From the NCBI GenBank assembly GCA_030533405.1, contig JAUNJF010000027.1, forward strand, positions 1-41,371: DNA of 41,371 bases. The letters are read 5' to 3'. Positions within the stretch are counted from its first letter, which is position 1; each line of letters starts with the position of its first letter. Source of the DNA: Eubacteriales bacterium (GTDB lineage: Bacteria > Bacillota > Clostridia > Lachnospirales > Lachnospiraceae). Of this stretch, positions 32,802-41,371 are shown piece after piece. Under the pieces are notes generated by a model, which made no database searches, was not told where the DNA came from, and worked only from the letters and a program-made list of their open reading frames with translations. Both the position numbers and the translations under genes were made by a program.

Positions 32802-33335
32802 ATGTCAGAAGCAGTAGAAAATGAAGCAAGATGGTATGTAGTTCACACTTATTCTGGATATGAGAATAAGGTTAAAACTGACATTGAAAAGACAATTGAA
32901 AACCGTAATCTTCAGGATCAGATTTTTGAAGTGTTAGTTCCATTGCAGGATGTTGTGGAATTAAAGAATGGTTCGAAGAAGCAGGTTTCGAAGAAGATGT
33001 TTCCGGGTTATGTACTTCTTAAGATGATTATGAATGATGCTACATGGTACGTTGTTCGTAATACAAGAGGTGTGACAGGATTCGTTGGTCCTGGATCAAA
33101 ACCAGTACCGCTTACAGAGTCTGAGATAAAAGGTCTTGGAATTCGAGTTCCAGAAATGGAAATTGATGTTGAAATTGGAGATACCGTAAAGGTTGTAGCT
33201 GGTGCTTGGGAAGGCACAGTTGGCGTAATTACGGATATCAACGGTGGAAAGCAGTCCGTTACGATTGAGGTTGATATCTTCGGACGTGCAACATCTGTGG
33301 AAATTAGCTTTATGGATGTTACAAAAATTGATTAA
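32802..33335 (+). CDS. nusG: Transcription termination/antitermination protein NusG
   Basis: 177-residue transcription elongation factor that binds RNA polymerase and links it to ribosome or Rho. The NGN domain is marked by A-R-W-Y-V-V-H-T-Y-S-G-Y-E and F-P-G-Y-V-L; the C-terminal KOW is V-G-D-T-V-K-V-V-A-G-A-W-E-G-T. ATG 32802 is used; the longer reading frame (from 32745) overlaps secE and lacks homology. It begins 13 bases after secE. Confidence 0.96.
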   Translation: MSEAVENEARWYVVHTYSGYENKVKTDIEKTIENRNLQDQIFEVLVPLQDVVELKNGSKKQVSKKMFPGYVLLKMIMNDATWYVVRNTRGVTGFVGPGSKPVPLTESEIKGLGIRVPEMEIDVEIGDTVKVVAGAWEGTVGVITDINGGKQSVTIEVDIFGRATSVEISFMDVTKID

Positions 33336-33358
33336 AGTAAAGATTTTATGATTTGTTA

Positions 33359-33385
33359 GTGGGAGGGTATTACCCGATTGACCAC
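33359..33385 (+). promoter_or_regulatory. L1-binding-site mimic before rplK
   Basis: GTGGGAGGGT ... ACCCGATTGACCAC folds with GTGG/CCAC closing and GGGT/ACCC inside. It resembles the L1 site of 23S rRNA (GGTGGGAG ... TACCACC). It lies just ahead of the rplK ribosome binding site, in keeping with L1 autorepression. Confidence 0.7.
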
Positions 33386-33406
33386 ATGAACATGGAGGAA
33401 ATTAAG

Positions 33407-33832
33407 ATGGCTAAGAAAGTAGAAGGTTATATTAAATTACAGATTCCAGCAGGAAAGGCAACTCCTGCACCACCAGTTGGACCAGCTCTTGGTCAGCATG
33501 GTGTTAATATTGTTGAATTTACAAAGCAGTTTAATGCACAGACAGCAGATCAGGATGGTATGATCATCCCTGTTGTTATCACAGTATATGCTGATAGAAG
33601 TTTTAGTTTTATTACAAAGACTCCTCCAGCTGCAGTTTTATTAAAGAAGGCATGTAAGCTTGATAAGGCTTCTTCAGTTCCTAATAAGACTAAGGTTGCT
33701 ACAATTTCTAAAGCTGAGGTTCAGAAAATCGCAGAGCTTAAGATGAAGGATTTAAATGCAGGTAGCATTGAAGCAGCAATTAGCATGATTTCAGGAACAG
33801 CTCGTTCTATGGGAATCGTTGTTGAGGATTAA
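33407..33832 (+). CDS. rplK: 50S ribosomal protein L11
   Basis: 141-residue L11, part of the GTPase-associated centre. The start is ATG 33407, 8 bases after GGAGG; the longer ORF (from 33353) runs through the leader. [32 protein letters not shown] is typical, of normal length and with the usual C-terminal T-A-R-S-M-G. Preceded by an L1-mimic leader. Confidence 0.96.
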   Translation: MAKKVEGYIKLQIPAGKATPAPPVGPALGQHGVNIVEFTKQFNAQTADQDGMIIPVVITVYADRSFSFITKTPPAAVLLKKACKLDKASSVPNKTKVATISKAEVQKIAELKMKDLNAGSIEAAISMISGTARSMGIVVED

Positions 33833-33974
33833 TAGAGAACTTAGCGAAATCAAGCCGACAGGCGAAGGTTGAGCTTAGTACGAAAGTCCATCCCGATACT
33901 TAATGAGAACGAAGAGAGGTTTTAGTTTAGTAGAGTGGATGAGAGAACGTAATGAAATTAATGAAATTAATTTA
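33833..33974 (+). repeat. Unusual rplK-rplA spacer with repeat-like DNA
   Basis: Spacer before the rplA leader. It contains TACTTAATGAG (33897-33907) preceded by GTCCATCCCGA, similar to the - strand of the element at 12457-12584, and related pieces AACTTAGCGA and GAGCTTAGTAC. A direct repeat AATGAAATT twice ends it (about 33950-33970). No ORF. Confidence 0.45.
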
Positions 33975-34002
33975 GTGGGAGGGTCGCTCCCGATAATACC
34001 AC
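33975..34002 (+). promoter_or_regulatory. L1-binding-site mimic before rplA
   Basis: GTGGGAGGGTCGCTCCC then GATAATACCAC. GTGG pairs with CCAC and the inner part forms GGGA/TCCC. The AATACCAC end is very close to the 23S L1 site. It abuts AGGAGG (34003-34008), so L1 binding would hide the ribosome binding site. Confidence 0.75.
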
Positions 34003-34020
34003 AGGAGGTTATATTAGATT

Positions 34021-34713
34021 ATGAAAAAAGGTAAAAGATATGTTGAAGCTGCAAAGCTTGTAGACAAGACACAGGTTTATGATATTCCTGAAGCTGTTGC
34101 TTTAGTTAAGAAAGCAGCAAGCGCTAAGTTTGATGAGACTGTTGAAGCTCACTTAAGAATGGGACTTGATGGACGTCATGCTGATCAGCAGATTCGTGGT
34201 GCCGTTATTCTTCCTCATGGAACAGGTAAGACTGTTAAGGTTTTAGTATTTGCTAAGGGAGATAAGATTGATGAGGCTACAGCAGCAGGTGCTGATTATG
34301 TAGGTGGTGAGGAGTTAATTCCAAAGATCCAGAACGATGGATGGTTTGACTTTGACGTGGTTGTAGCAACTCCTGATATGATGGGTGTTGTTGGTCGTCT
34401 TGGTCGTGTACTTGGACCAAAGGGCTTAATGCCAAATCCAAAGGCTGGAACAGTTACTCCAGACGTTACAAAGGCTGTTCAGGATATCAAAGCTGGTAAG
34501 ATTGAATACAGACTTGACAAGAACAACATCGTACACGTGCCAGTTGGAAAAGCTTCTTTCACAGAGGAGCAGTTAGCAGACAACTTCCAAGCGTTAATAG
34601 ATGAAATTAACAAAGTAAAACCAGCAGCTGCAAAGGGACAGTACATTAAGAGTGCAACAATTGCATCTACAATGGGTCCTGGCGTTAAGTTGAATACGGT
34701 TAAATTAGTTTAA
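34021..34713 (+). CDS. rplA: 50S ribosomal protein L1
   Basis: 230-residue L1, component of the ribosomal L1 stalk and translational repressor of its own operon. The sequence has the usual [15 protein letters not shown] start and [20 protein letters not shown] core. The start follows AGGAGG by 12 bases. In most bacteria rplJ and rplL come next; here a terminator follows, then ddh. Confidence 0.97.
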   Translation: MKKGKRYVEAAKLVDKTQVYDIPEAVALVKKAASAKFDETVEAHLRMGLDGRHADQQIRGAVILPHGTGKTVKVLVFAKGDKIDEATAAGADYVGGEELIPKIQNDGWFDFDVVVATPDMMGVVGRLGRVLGPKGLMPNPKAGTVTPDVTKAVQDIKAGKIEYRLDKNNIVHVPVGKASFTEEQLADNFQALIDEINKVKPAAAKGQYIKSATIASTMGPGVKLNTVKLV

Positions 34714-34720
34714 TATTTTA

Positions 34721-34764
34721 AAAAAAGCTGTTACTTTGGCTATGGTCGAAGTGGCAGCTTTTTT
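34721..34764 (+). terminator. Terminator after rplA
   Basis: AGCTG...ACTT stem (34727-34738 with 34747-34758, three G-U pairs), flanked by A6 on the left and a T6 run on the right (34759-34764). Confidence 0.87.
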
Positions 34765-34768
34765 GGCA

Positions 34769-34797
34769 TTTACAAACCTATAATATCGTGATAAAAT
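34769..34797 (+). promoter_or_regulatory. Promoter of ddh
   Basis: TTTACA (34769-34774), 17-base spacer, TAAAAT (34792-34797), 48 bases before the ATG. Confidence 0.72.
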
Positions 34798-34845
34798 CAA
34801 TCCGACTAATAGGTAATTGTGAAATAAGAAAGAGAGGAATAAAAA

Positions 34846-35832
34846 ATGAGTATAAAAATTGGTATATACGGATATGGTAATCTTGGACGTGGTATTGAGT
34901 GTGCAATTAAGCAGAACGAAGATTTGGAGTTAGTTGCAGTATTTACAAGACGTGATCCTGCAAACGTTTCTATTTTGACAAAGAGTGCAACAGTATGTAA
35001 TGTTGCTGATGTTGAGCAGTGGAAGGACAAGATTGATGTTATGGTAATGTGTGGTGGTAGTGCAACAGATTTACCAGAGCAGACACCAGCCCTTGCAAAG
35101 ATGTTCAATGTGATTGATAGTTTCGATACACATGCAAGAATTCCAGAGCATTTTGCAAATGTTGATGCAGCTGCAAAGGCAGCAAATAAAGTAGGTATTA
35201 TTTCAGTAGGATGGGATCCAGGAATGTTCTCGTTGAATCGTATGTATGCAGGTGCCATTTTGCCAGAAGGAAAGGATTATACATTCTGGGGAAAAGGTGT
35301 AAGTCAGGGACACTCAGATGCGATTCGTCGTGTGGAAGGTGTAAAGGATGGAAAGCAGTATACAATTCCTGTAGATGCTGCACTTGAGTCAGTTCGTAAT
35401 GGAGAGAATCCAGAGTTGACAACAAGACAGAAACATATTAGAGAGTGTTTCGTAGTATTAGAAGAGGGTGCAGATGCGGCAAAGGTTGAGAATGAAATTA
35501 AGACAATGCCAAATTATTTTGCAGATTATGATACAACAGTTCATTTTATTGATGAGGAAGAACTTAAGAAGAACCATAGTGGTATTCCACATGGTGGTTT
35601 TGTAATTCGTTCAGGAAAGACAGGCTGGGATGGCGAAAACAACCATGTAATCGAGTATAGTTTACGTTTGGATTCAAATCCTGAATTTACAGCAAGCGTG
35701 ATTGTTGCTTATGCAAGAGCAGCTTACCGTATGGCAAAAGAAGGACAGACAGGTTGTAAAACAGTATTTGATGTAGCTCCAGCATATTTGAGTGCAATGA
35801 GTGGAGAGCAGTTGCGCGCTAGTTTATTATAG
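34846..35832 (+). CDS. ddh: meso-Diaminopimelate D-dehydrogenase
   Basis: 328-residue NADPH-dependent enzyme making meso-diaminopimelate from tetrahydrodipicolinate in one step, for lysine and cell wall. The Rossmann start G-I-Y-G-Y-G-N-L-G-R-G is followed by F-T-R-R-D-P and the family's V-G-W-D-P-G-M-F-S-L-N-R and F-W-G-K-G-V-S-Q-G-H-S-D-A-I-R-R segments. Normal length. GAGAGG precedes the ATG. The nucleotidyltransferase gene follows 21 bases after the stop. Confidence 0.95.
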   Translation: MSIKIGIYGYGNLGRGIECAIKQNEDLELVAVFTRRDPANVSILTKSATVCNVADVEQWKDKIDVMVMCGGSATDLPEQTPALAKMFNVIDSFDTHARIPEHFANVDAAAKAANKVGIISVGWDPGMFSLNRMYAGAILPEGKDYTFWGKGVSQGHSDAIRRVEGVKDGKQYTIPVDAALESVRNGENPELTTRQKHIRECFVVLEEGADAAKVENEIKTMPNYFADYDTTVHFIDEEELKKNHSGIPHGGFVIRSGKTGWDGENNHVIEYSLRLDSNPEFTASVIVAYARAAYRMAKEGQTGCKTVFDVAPAYLSAMSGEQLRASLL

Positions 35833-35853
35833 AAAGGATAAGTGTGTGGGTGC

Positions 35854-36753
35854 ATGCAGGATATTACCTTAGTTGTTATGGCGGCAGGAATTGGTTCCCG
35901 TTTTGGCGGTGGAATCAAACAGCTGACACCAGTAGGTCCAAATGGAGAGTTAATCATTGATTACTCTATTTATGATGCGTTAGAAGCAGGATTTAATAAG
36001 GTTGTATTTATTATTCGTAAGGATATTGAAAAAGAATTTCGCGAGATTATTGGAAATCGCATGGAGAAAAAATGCAAAGTTGCCTATGTATTTCAGGAGT
36101 TAGAGGATATTCCAAAGGAATTCCAGGTTCCGCAGGGAAGAGTGAAACCATGGGGAACGGGTCAGGCAATTTTAGCCTGCAAGGGCGTTGTAAATGAGCC
36201 ATTTGCGATTATCAATGCAGATGATTACTATGGAAAACAGGCATTTGTAAATCTTTATGATTTCTTAAAGGAGCATGCAAACGATACGTATCATTACTGT
36301 GCAGCAGGATTTATATTGAAAAATACGTTAAGTGATAATGGTGGTGTAACCAGAGGCATATGTAATGTAAATGCGGACGGGTATTTAGAAGGTGTGGATG
36401 AAACGCCTGGTGTTGTGAAAACGAAAAATGGTGTGAAGCTTCTTGATTCTGATCGTGTGATTGATGAGAATGCACATGTTTCGATGAATATGTGGGGTGT
36501 TACACCAGAATATATCGATCTCCTGGAAAACGGTTTTTCTAAGTTTTTAGAGCAGATCGATGACAATCCATTAAAAGCAGAGTATCTGCTTCCGATTATT
36601 ATGGATCAATTGATTCAGGAAAAAAAGGTATCGGTAAAAGTGTTAGAGACACCAGATCGGTGGTTTGGAGTTACGTATGCAGAGGATAAGGATACTGTGA
36701 TTCAGGCATTTCAATCGTTAGTGGAAAAAGGAGTATACACATCTCCATTATAA
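35854..36753 (+). CDS. Sugar-phosphate nucleotidyltransferase-like protein
   Basis: 299-residue NTP_transferase family protein. The pyrophosphorylase loop reads M-A-A-G-I-G-S-R-F-G-G-G-I-K-Q (variant of GxGTRxxPxTxxxPK); I-I-N-A-D-D-Y-Y-G is the metal site; then a G-G-V-T-R-G segment. Sugar substrate is unknown; it lacks the usual left-handed-helix domain. ATG 35854 is used. An in-frame GTG at 35842 sits 4 bases from AAAGG and remains an option, since ATG 35854 has no good ribosome binding site. It shares the ddh transcript and ends in a terminator. Confidence 0.8.
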   Translation: MQDITLVVMAAGIGSRFGGGIKQLTPVGPNGELIIDYSIYDALEAGFNKVVFIIRKDIEKEFREIIGNRMEKKCKVAYVFQELEDIPKEFQVPQGRVKPWGTGQAILACKGVVNEPFAIINADDYYGKQAFVNLYDFLKEHANDTYHYCAAGFILKNTLSDNGGVTRGICNVNADGYLEGVDETPGVVKTKNGVKLLDSDRVIDENAHVSMNMWGVTPEYIDLLENGFSKFLEQIDDNPLKAEYLLPIIMDQLIQEKKVSVKVLETPDRWFGVTYAEDKDTVIQAFQSLVEKGVYTSPL

Positions 36754-36762
36754 AGGGAAAAA

Positions 36763-36806
36763 GGCTATTTCGAGTGTAGAGAAAACATTTTGAAATAGCC
36801 CTTTTT
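36763..36806 (+). terminator. Terminator after nucleotidyltransferase
   Basis: GGCTATTTCGA (36763-36773) with TTGAAATAGCC (36790-36800), one G-U pair, 16-base loop, then T5 (36802-36806). Confidence 0.85.
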
Positions 36807-36807
36807 A

Positions 36808-36836
36808 TTGCACTTTTGTGGTGGATATCATATAAT
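36808..36836 (+). promoter_or_regulatory. Promoter of the cobQ-cobT-cobU operon
   Basis: TTGCAC (36808-36813), 17-base spacer, TATAAT (36831-36836). The leader of about 68 bases is too short for a cobalamin riboswitch, and none is seen. Confidence 0.85.
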
Positions 36837-36909
36837 AAAATGGAGTATATGTAAGAGAAAATGTATATGTGATAGAGGATGTTAGAAGCGAAGTTGGGAG
36901 AGATGTGCG

Positions 36910-38451
36910 ATGGCAAAGGTGATTATGGTGCAGGGAACAATGTCCAATGCGGGAAAAAGTTTTCTGGTAGCGGGATTATGTAGAATTTTTAAGCAGGATG
37001 GATATCGTGTGGCACCATTTAAATCACAAAATATGGCATTGAATTCTTTTATTACAGAAGAGGGGCTTGAAATGGGCCGTGCACAGGTTATGCAGGCAGA
37101 GGCGGCTGGACTGGCGCCAAAGGTGTGTATGAATCCAATCCTGCTAAAACCAACAAGTGATATGGGCTCTCAGGTAATTGTCAATGGCGAGGTTATTGGC
37201 AACATGAAGGCAAGAGATTATTTTGCATATAAAAAGGAACTAATTCCAGACATCAAAAAAGCATTTCGTACATTAGCAGATCAGGTTGATATTATTGTGA
37301 TAGAGGGTGCCGGAAGCCCAGCAGAGATTAATTTGAAGGAAAATGATATCGTAAACATGGGTATGGCAAAGATGGTAGATGCCCCTGTGTTGTTGGTTGG
37401 AGATATTGACCGCGGCGGTGTGTTTGCGCAGCTTTTGGGAACCATTATGCTATTGGACGAAGATGAAAAGGAACGTGTGAAGGGTTTGGTCATTAACAAG
37501 TTTCGAGGGGACAAGACCATTTTAGATCCAGGAATTGATATGTTGGAAGAAAAAGGTCTGATTCCTGTGACAGGTGTACTTCCGTATATGGATGTGCGAT
37601 TAGAAGATGAAGATAGTTTGACAACACGTTTTGATCAAAAACAAATTGCAGATATAGATATTGCTGTTGTACGTTATCCAAGAATTTCGAATTTTACAGA
37701 TTTAGATGTATTTGAGCAGATGGAGGGGGTATCGGTTCGATATATTACCTCTGTCAGAGAGTTGGGTAAACCAGACATGATTGTGTTGCCAGGCAGTAAG
37801 AATACAATTGGCGATTTGTTATGGATGCGCGAAAATGGATTAGAAGCTGCGATTCATAAATTGAAAAAGGATTGTGTTATTTTTGGAATCTGTGGCGGAT
37901 ATCAAATGCTAGGAAAAAAACTTTGTGATCCAATCGGCGTGGAACATGAAGGAGATAATGCATCACGGGAACTGATAGGTCAACAGGAAAAGAAGATATA
38001 CCGTGGTATGGGATTTTTGAATATGGATACAGTTATTCAGGAAGAGAAACTTCGAAGACAGGTAAAAGGACATTTTCAACATGTTTGTGGTGTTTTGGAG
38101 TGCTTGTCGGGAAAAGAATATGAAGGGTATGAGCTGCACATGGGAAAAACGACAGGGCAGCAAGTGCAGTCATTATTGACTGTAGAACAGGATAAAACAA
38201 CGTATTCGTATGATGGTGCGCAGACGAATCATATATATGGAACGTATGTGCATGGAATATTTGATAAAGGGAACATTGCGAACGAGATTGTAGCAGCATT
38301 GGCTTCAAAAAAGGGAATTGATTGGACTGCAAAAGGTAATTCGGATTATAAGACATTTAAGGAAACGCAGTACGATAAGCTTGCAGATATTGTTCGGGCA
38401 CATATGGATATGGAAGCTGTTTATGAAATGCTTCGGGAGGCAAAGGTATGA
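36910..38451 (+). CDS. cobQ: Cobyric acid synthase (CobQ/CbiP)
   Basis: 513-residue glutamine-dependent amidotransferase that amidates the b, d, e and g side chains of adenosyl-cobyrinic acid a,c-diamide. The N-terminal ATPase has [12 protein letters not shown] and [11 protein letters not shown]; the C-terminal glutaminase has the nucleophile C328 in [11 protein letters not shown] and a late [10 protein letters not shown]. Normal length. The start is behind GGGAGAG. The stop overlaps the cobT ATG (ATGA, 38448-38451). Confidence 0.95.
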   Translation: MAKVIMVQGTMSNAGKSFLVAGLCRIFKQDGYRVAPFKSQNMALNSFITEEGLEMGRAQVMQAEAAGLAPKVCMNPILLKPTSDMGSQVIVNGEVIGNMKARDYFAYKKELIPDIKKAFRTLADQVDIIVIEGAGSPAEINLKENDIVNMGMAKMVDAPVLLVGDIDRGGVFAQLLGTIMLLDEDEKERVKGLVINKFRGDKTILDPGIDMLEEKGLIPVTGVLPYMDVRLEDEDSLTTRFDQKQIADIDIAVVRYPRISNFTDLDVFEQMEGVSVRYITSVRELGKPDMIVLPGSKNTIGDLLWMRENGLEAAIHKLKKDCVIFGICGGYQMLGKKLCDPIGVEHEGDNASRELIGQQEKKIYRGMGFLNMDTVIQEEKLRRQVKGHFQHVCGVLECLSGKEYEGYELHMGKTTGQQVQSLLTVEQDKTTYSYDGAQTNHIYGTYVHGIFDKGNIANEIVAALASKKGIDWTAKGNSDYKTFKETQYDKLADIVRAHMDMEAVYEMLREAKV

Positions 38452-39605
38452 CATATGAAGAATTGCTGCATATCAAACCAGCATCTGTTGATCAACATAT
38501 ATTTTGTAAAATAAAAGAAAATTGGGATTGTGTAGCAAAGCCACTTAATGGACTTGGTGCATTTGAAGAGATGATTGCCCAAATTGGTGCGATTCAAGGC
38601 AGGGAACAGGTTCAGGTAAGCAGGCGTGCAGTCATTGTGATGTGTGCAGATAATGGCGTTGTAGAAGAAAGGGTCAGTCAGTCTGGACAGGATGTAACGG
38701 CAGCGGTGACACGATTTATGGGTGTGGGACAAACCTCGGTTGGAAAGATGGGCAAGGTTGCAAAGGCAGATATCATTCCTGTTGATATTGGTGTGAATTG
38801 GAGTCAGGAACCGACAGATTTGTGGAAGATGGTGACTTGTGCAAAGGAGTTAGAAGACTGGTTGCAAAATGGAACGGATGGTGCAAGAGGAATTATCAAG
38901 CAATCTGTTTGTCGGGGAACCAGGAATTTTGCAAAAGAACCAGCTATGGCGCGCGAAGAGGTATTGCAGGCAATACAGGTTGGTATGGATATGGTGAAGT
39001 GGTGTAAAGAGGTTGGATACCATCTTGTAGCAACAGGAGAGATGGGAATTGGCAACACGACAACTTCAGCAGCAATTGCAGCAGCATTAACAGGTACAGA
39101 GGTGGAGCTTGTAACAGGCAGAGGTGCAGGCTTGAGTGATCAAGGATTGCGGAGAAAGTGTCAGGTGATTCGGGAGGCACTTAGTAAATATGGCTGGGAA
39201 GACAGATGTCAGAGTAGGGAACAGGCATTTGAAATATTACGTACGCTAGGTGGACTTGATATTGCGGGAATGGCAGGTGTGTGCATAGGTGGTGCGTTAT
39301 ATGGTGTTCCTGTTGTGTTGGATGGTGTGATTAGCGTTGTGGCAGCTTTGGTTGCACAAACATTGATGCCAGGTGTTAAGGAGTATTTAATCGCTTCTCA
39401 TGTGAGTAGAGAATGTGCGGCCAAAATGATGTTGGAAGAACTGTCATTACAGCCTGTGATATATGGTGATTTGGCGTTAGGAGAGGGAACAGGAGCTGTC
39501 ATGCTGTTTTCTATGTTAGACGTGGCAATGTCGTTATACGAGAGCGAGACGACCTTTCAAACGATGGAAATAGAGCAATATCAACACTGGGAACAGGAAA
39601 CATAA
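38448..39605 (+). CDS. cobT: Nicotinate-nucleotide--dimethylbenzimidazole phosphoribosyltransferase
   Basis: 385-residue CobT, which makes alpha-ribazole phosphate, the lower ligand of cobalamin. Typical blocks are [11 protein letters not shown]-x-[23 protein letters not shown] and the catalytic Glu (E346) in L-G-E-G-T-G-A. It is about 30 residues longer than usual, at the C-terminus. The 4-base overlap with cobQ shows coupled translation. Confidence 0.95.
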   Translation: MTYEELLHIKPASVDQHIFCKIKENWDCVAKPLNGLGAFEEMIAQIGAIQGREQVQVSRRAVIVMCADNGVVEERVSQSGQDVTAAVTRFMGVGQTSVGKMGKVAKADIIPVDIGVNWSQEPTDLWKMVTCAKELEDWLQNGTDGARGIIKQSVCRGTRNFAKEPAMAREEVLQAIQVGMDMVKWCKEVGYHLVATGEMGIGNTTTSAAIAAALTGTEVELVTGRGAGLSDQGLRRKCQVIREALSKYGWEDRCQSREQAFEILRTLGGLDIAGMAGVCIGGALYGVPVVLDGVISVVAALVAQTLMPGVKEYLIASHVSRECAAKMMLEELSLQPVIYGDLALGEGTGAVMLFSMLDVAMSLYESETTFQTMEIEQYQHWEQET

Positions 39606-39620
39606 TATGTGGAGAAGGAT

Positions 39621-40181
39621 ATGATTTCGTTAATAATTGGAGGAAGCGGAAGCGGGAAATCAGAATTTGCAGAAAATCAGCTTTTGCAGATTACAAATGT
39701 ACAACGTAAATTTTATATTGCAACGATGATTGCTTATGGAGAAGAAGGCAGAGAGCGTGTGGAACGCCATCGACGATTGCGGGCAGGAAAAGGATTTGCT
39801 ACAATCGAACAGCCTGTGCAATTGGCCAGTATCGAGCAGATCGATTGTTTGAATGGAAATGCCGCAATGCTTGAATGTGTATCTAATTTGCTGGCAAATG
39901 AAATGTTTGCAGAGGATGCAGCGTATCGGCGGTTATGGAAGCAATCAGGGAGTATGGAACCTTTGGCACGACAGATTACAAAGGACATTTTGGAAGTTGC
40001 AAAACGATGTCAGGACTTTTTTATTGTTTCGAATAATGTGTTTGAGGATGGCATTGTTTATGATGAAGATACAAGACGTTATCAGGAGTGTTTAGCGCTT
40101 GTTAACGCATATTTGACCGAAGCAGTGGATGAAGTGGTAGAGGTCGTAGTTGGAATACCTATTCGATTAAAGGGGGCATAA
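39621..40181 (+). CDS. cobU: Adenosylcobinamide kinase / guanylyltransferase
   Basis: 186-residue CobU, which phosphorylates adenosylcobinamide and attaches GMP. The P-loop G-G-S-G-S-G-K-S is at 7-14; E-R-V-E-R-H-R-R-L-R is the R-H-R-x-x-R motif holding the guanylylated histidine. The usual S-N-E-V-G-x-G-I-V-P segment is altered to S-N-N-V-F-E-D-G-I-V-Y. ATG 39621 is used, with GGAG 6 bases upstream; GTG 39609 overlaps that site. cobS, the next step, is not in the window. Confidence 0.88.
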   Translation: MISLIIGGSGSGKSEFAENQLLQITNVQRKFYIATMIAYGEEGRERVERHRRLRAGKGFATIEQPVQLASIEQIDCLNGNAAMLECVSNLLANEMFAEDAAYRRLWKQSGSMEPLARQITKDILEVAKRCQDFFIVSNNVFEDGIVYDEDTRRYQECLALVNAYLTEAVDEVVEVVVGIPIRLKGA

Positions 40182-40182
40182 T

Positions 40183-41371
40183 ATGAATCATTTAAAGTTG
40201 GAACAGAAACGACAACTTCAAAAAATTAAAATTATTACATGGATAACGTGTGTGATTTCTACGGTAATGGTGTGTATGTCGCTTGATAAAGTTTCTGATT
40301 ATAAAGGATTTGTTTTGCAAATTCTATTATGTTTGATTGGAACGATTGCTACATTTCATAAGAAGGTATCGGTTAAGAAGGCATCGTATTATTTTTTGAT
40401 TTGGTTATTTATCAATAATATGACAAGCAGTCTTGTGGAGCGTCAAATATATGCTGTCATTATTGTATTAATATTAAATATTATTCTTTTTGAAGGATTT
40501 CAGGATCGGCTACTTGTATTTTTGCATTGTGCGGGATCTGTTTTGTTGATTCTTTACCATTTCTTGTTTGAGAATACATTTAATAAAGATGTGATTATCG
40601 ACCATATTTTGGTTACTGTGAGTGTGATATCTATTGCGAGTGGAGCCTATTACAGCATGACGCATATTAAGTTAAAGAATAAAATGGAGCGACAGCTTTA
40701 TGATTCTGTGCAGGATGCAAAAGTTGCGGAACGTGAGAAGACGGCATTTTTGGCAAATATGAGTCATGAAATTAGAACACCGATGAATGCCATTATTGGT
40801 ATGTGTGAATTAATGCTGAGAGAGCCAGATTGTAGCGACAGTGCAAAGGAATATGGAGCCTATATTCAAAATGCAGGAAGCAATTTGCTTGCGATTGTAA
40901 ATGATGTTTTGGATTATTCAAAAATTGAATCTGGAAAAATGGAGATTTTGGAAGAAGAATTCAATCTTGCATCGGTTGTAAATGATGTAGTAAATATGAT
41001 AACAATGCGTATTGGAGGCAAGGACTTAGAGTTAATTGTACACGTGGACCCAGAGATTCCAAACACATTAATGGGAGATGAGATTCGACTTCGTCAGGTC
41101 ATTATTAATTTGTTGACCAATGCGGTCAAATATACAAGAGAGGGTGCAGTGATTTTAACGATTTCCTTTATGCGTCGAGGCTATGGAATCAATTTAAATG
41201 TCAGTGTGAAAGATACAGGAATCGGCATTTCTCCTGAAAATTTAGAAAAGTTATTTTCAAGTTTTCAACAGGTAGATACCAAGCGTAATCGTGCGGTGGA
41301 AGGTACAGGATTAGGTCTTGCACTTTCGAAGAAGTTGATTATGCAAATGGGTGGATTTATCAATGTGAGTA
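40183..41371 (+). CDS. Membrane histidine kinase (partial, runs off window)
   Basis: Open frame from ATG 40183 (behind AAAGGGGG, 1 base after the cobU stop) to the window end, 396 codons without a stop. The N-terminal 175 residues are hydrophobic with about five TM segments and no clear sensor domain. Then comes HisKA with the phospho-accepting H195 in M-S-H-E-I-R-T-P-M-N-A-I-I-G, and the HATPase domain with N-box L-L-T-N-A-V-K-Y-T, G1 D-T-G-I-G-I and G2 G-T-G-L-G-L-A. The HisKA type is that of hybrid kinases, so a receiver domain may follow beyond the edge. The stimulus is unknown. Close spacing to cobU suggests read-through. Confidence 0.9.
   Translation, partial: MNHLKLEQKRQLQKIKIITWITCVISTVMVCMSLDKVSDYKGFVLQILLCLIGTIATFHKKVSVKKASYYFLIWLFINNMTSSLVERQIYAVIIVLILNIILFEGFQDRLLVFLHCAGSVLLILYHFLFENTFNKDVIIDHILVTVSVISIASGAYYSMTHIKLKNKMERQLYDSVQDAKVAEREKTAFLANMSHEIRTPMNAIIGMCELMLREPDCSDSAKEYGAYIQNAGSNLLAIVNDVLDYSKIESGKMEILEEEFNLASVVNDVVNMITMRIGGKDLELIVHVDPEIPNTLMGDEIRLRQVIINLLTNAVKYTREGAVILTISFMRRGYGINLNVSVKDTGIGISPENLEKLFSSFQQVDTKRNRAVEGTGLGLALSKKLIMQMGGFINVS

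Noticed and set aside
36837-36909. Cobalamin riboswitch before cobQ
   Set aside because: The leader is too short and lacks the conserved B12-box.

Overview
The window is a stretch of low-GC Gram-positive chromosome, most likely from a spore-forming Clostridia species of the Lachnospiraceae type. This rests on sequence and content only: AT-rich third positions, strong AGGAGG-type ribosome binding sites, near-consensus TTGACA/TATAAT promoters, a SpoIIID sporulation regulator, an mDAP dehydrogenase (Ddh), and several clostridial families (DUF4340, cytidylate-kinase-like, JetA/DUF5716-like, YhaO/YhaN pair). It looks like core chromosome. I see no transposase, integrase, phage gene, CRISPR array, rRNA or tRNA.

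Layout. 1-4.6 kb: an ABC-2 exporter of the GldA/GldF/GldG type with a DUF4340 protein, then an HD phosphohydrolase. 4.7-12.4 kb: rpoB-rpoC behind a textbook sigma-A promoter. 12.4-12.7 kb: a large bidirectional terminator-like inverted repeat between convergent genes. 12.7-16.5 kb: a divergent pair, an acyl-CoA-synthetase-like AMP ligase (-) and an ArsB/NhaD-type permease plus cytidylate-kinase-like gene (+). 16.6-17.5 kb: uppP (-), apparently broken by a one-base frameshift. 17.6-21.4 kb: an orphan JetA/DUF5716-like protein, a DUF1877 protein, thioredoxin and an iron-sulfur aldo/keto reductase. 21.4-27 kb: spoIIID (-), a YhaO/YhaN-like nuclease-ATPase pair and a class A PBP. 27-30.4 kb (-): a replication-initiation operon (DnaD-like, DnaI/DnaC-like) ending in a long Prs. 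30.4-30.75 kb: a non-coding region with clusters of DnaA boxes. 30.7-32.1 kb (-): murC. 32.4-34.8 kb: rpmG-secE-nusG-rplK-rplA with two L1-binding-site mimics. 34.8-36.8 kb: ddh and a nucleotidyltransferase. 36.9-40.2 kb: cobQ-cobT-cobU (lower-ligand assembly of cobalamin). 40.2 kb to the end: a membrane histidine kinase cut by the window edge.

Points of most interest: (1) DnaA boxes stacked at exact 9-bp period upstream of the helicase-loader operon, some of them forming the murC terminator; (2) the frameshifted uppP; (3) the usual L11-L1-L10-L12-beta-beta' cluster is split, with rpoBC 20 kb away and rplJ/rplL absent; (4) twin rRNA-mimic L1 leaders; (5) the large structured intergenic element after rpoC; (6) a JetA-like protein without its JetBCD partners. 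Start codons were often moved from the longest ORF to the codon that sits behind the ribosome binding site. Functions are from motif recognition and memory of families; no search was run.
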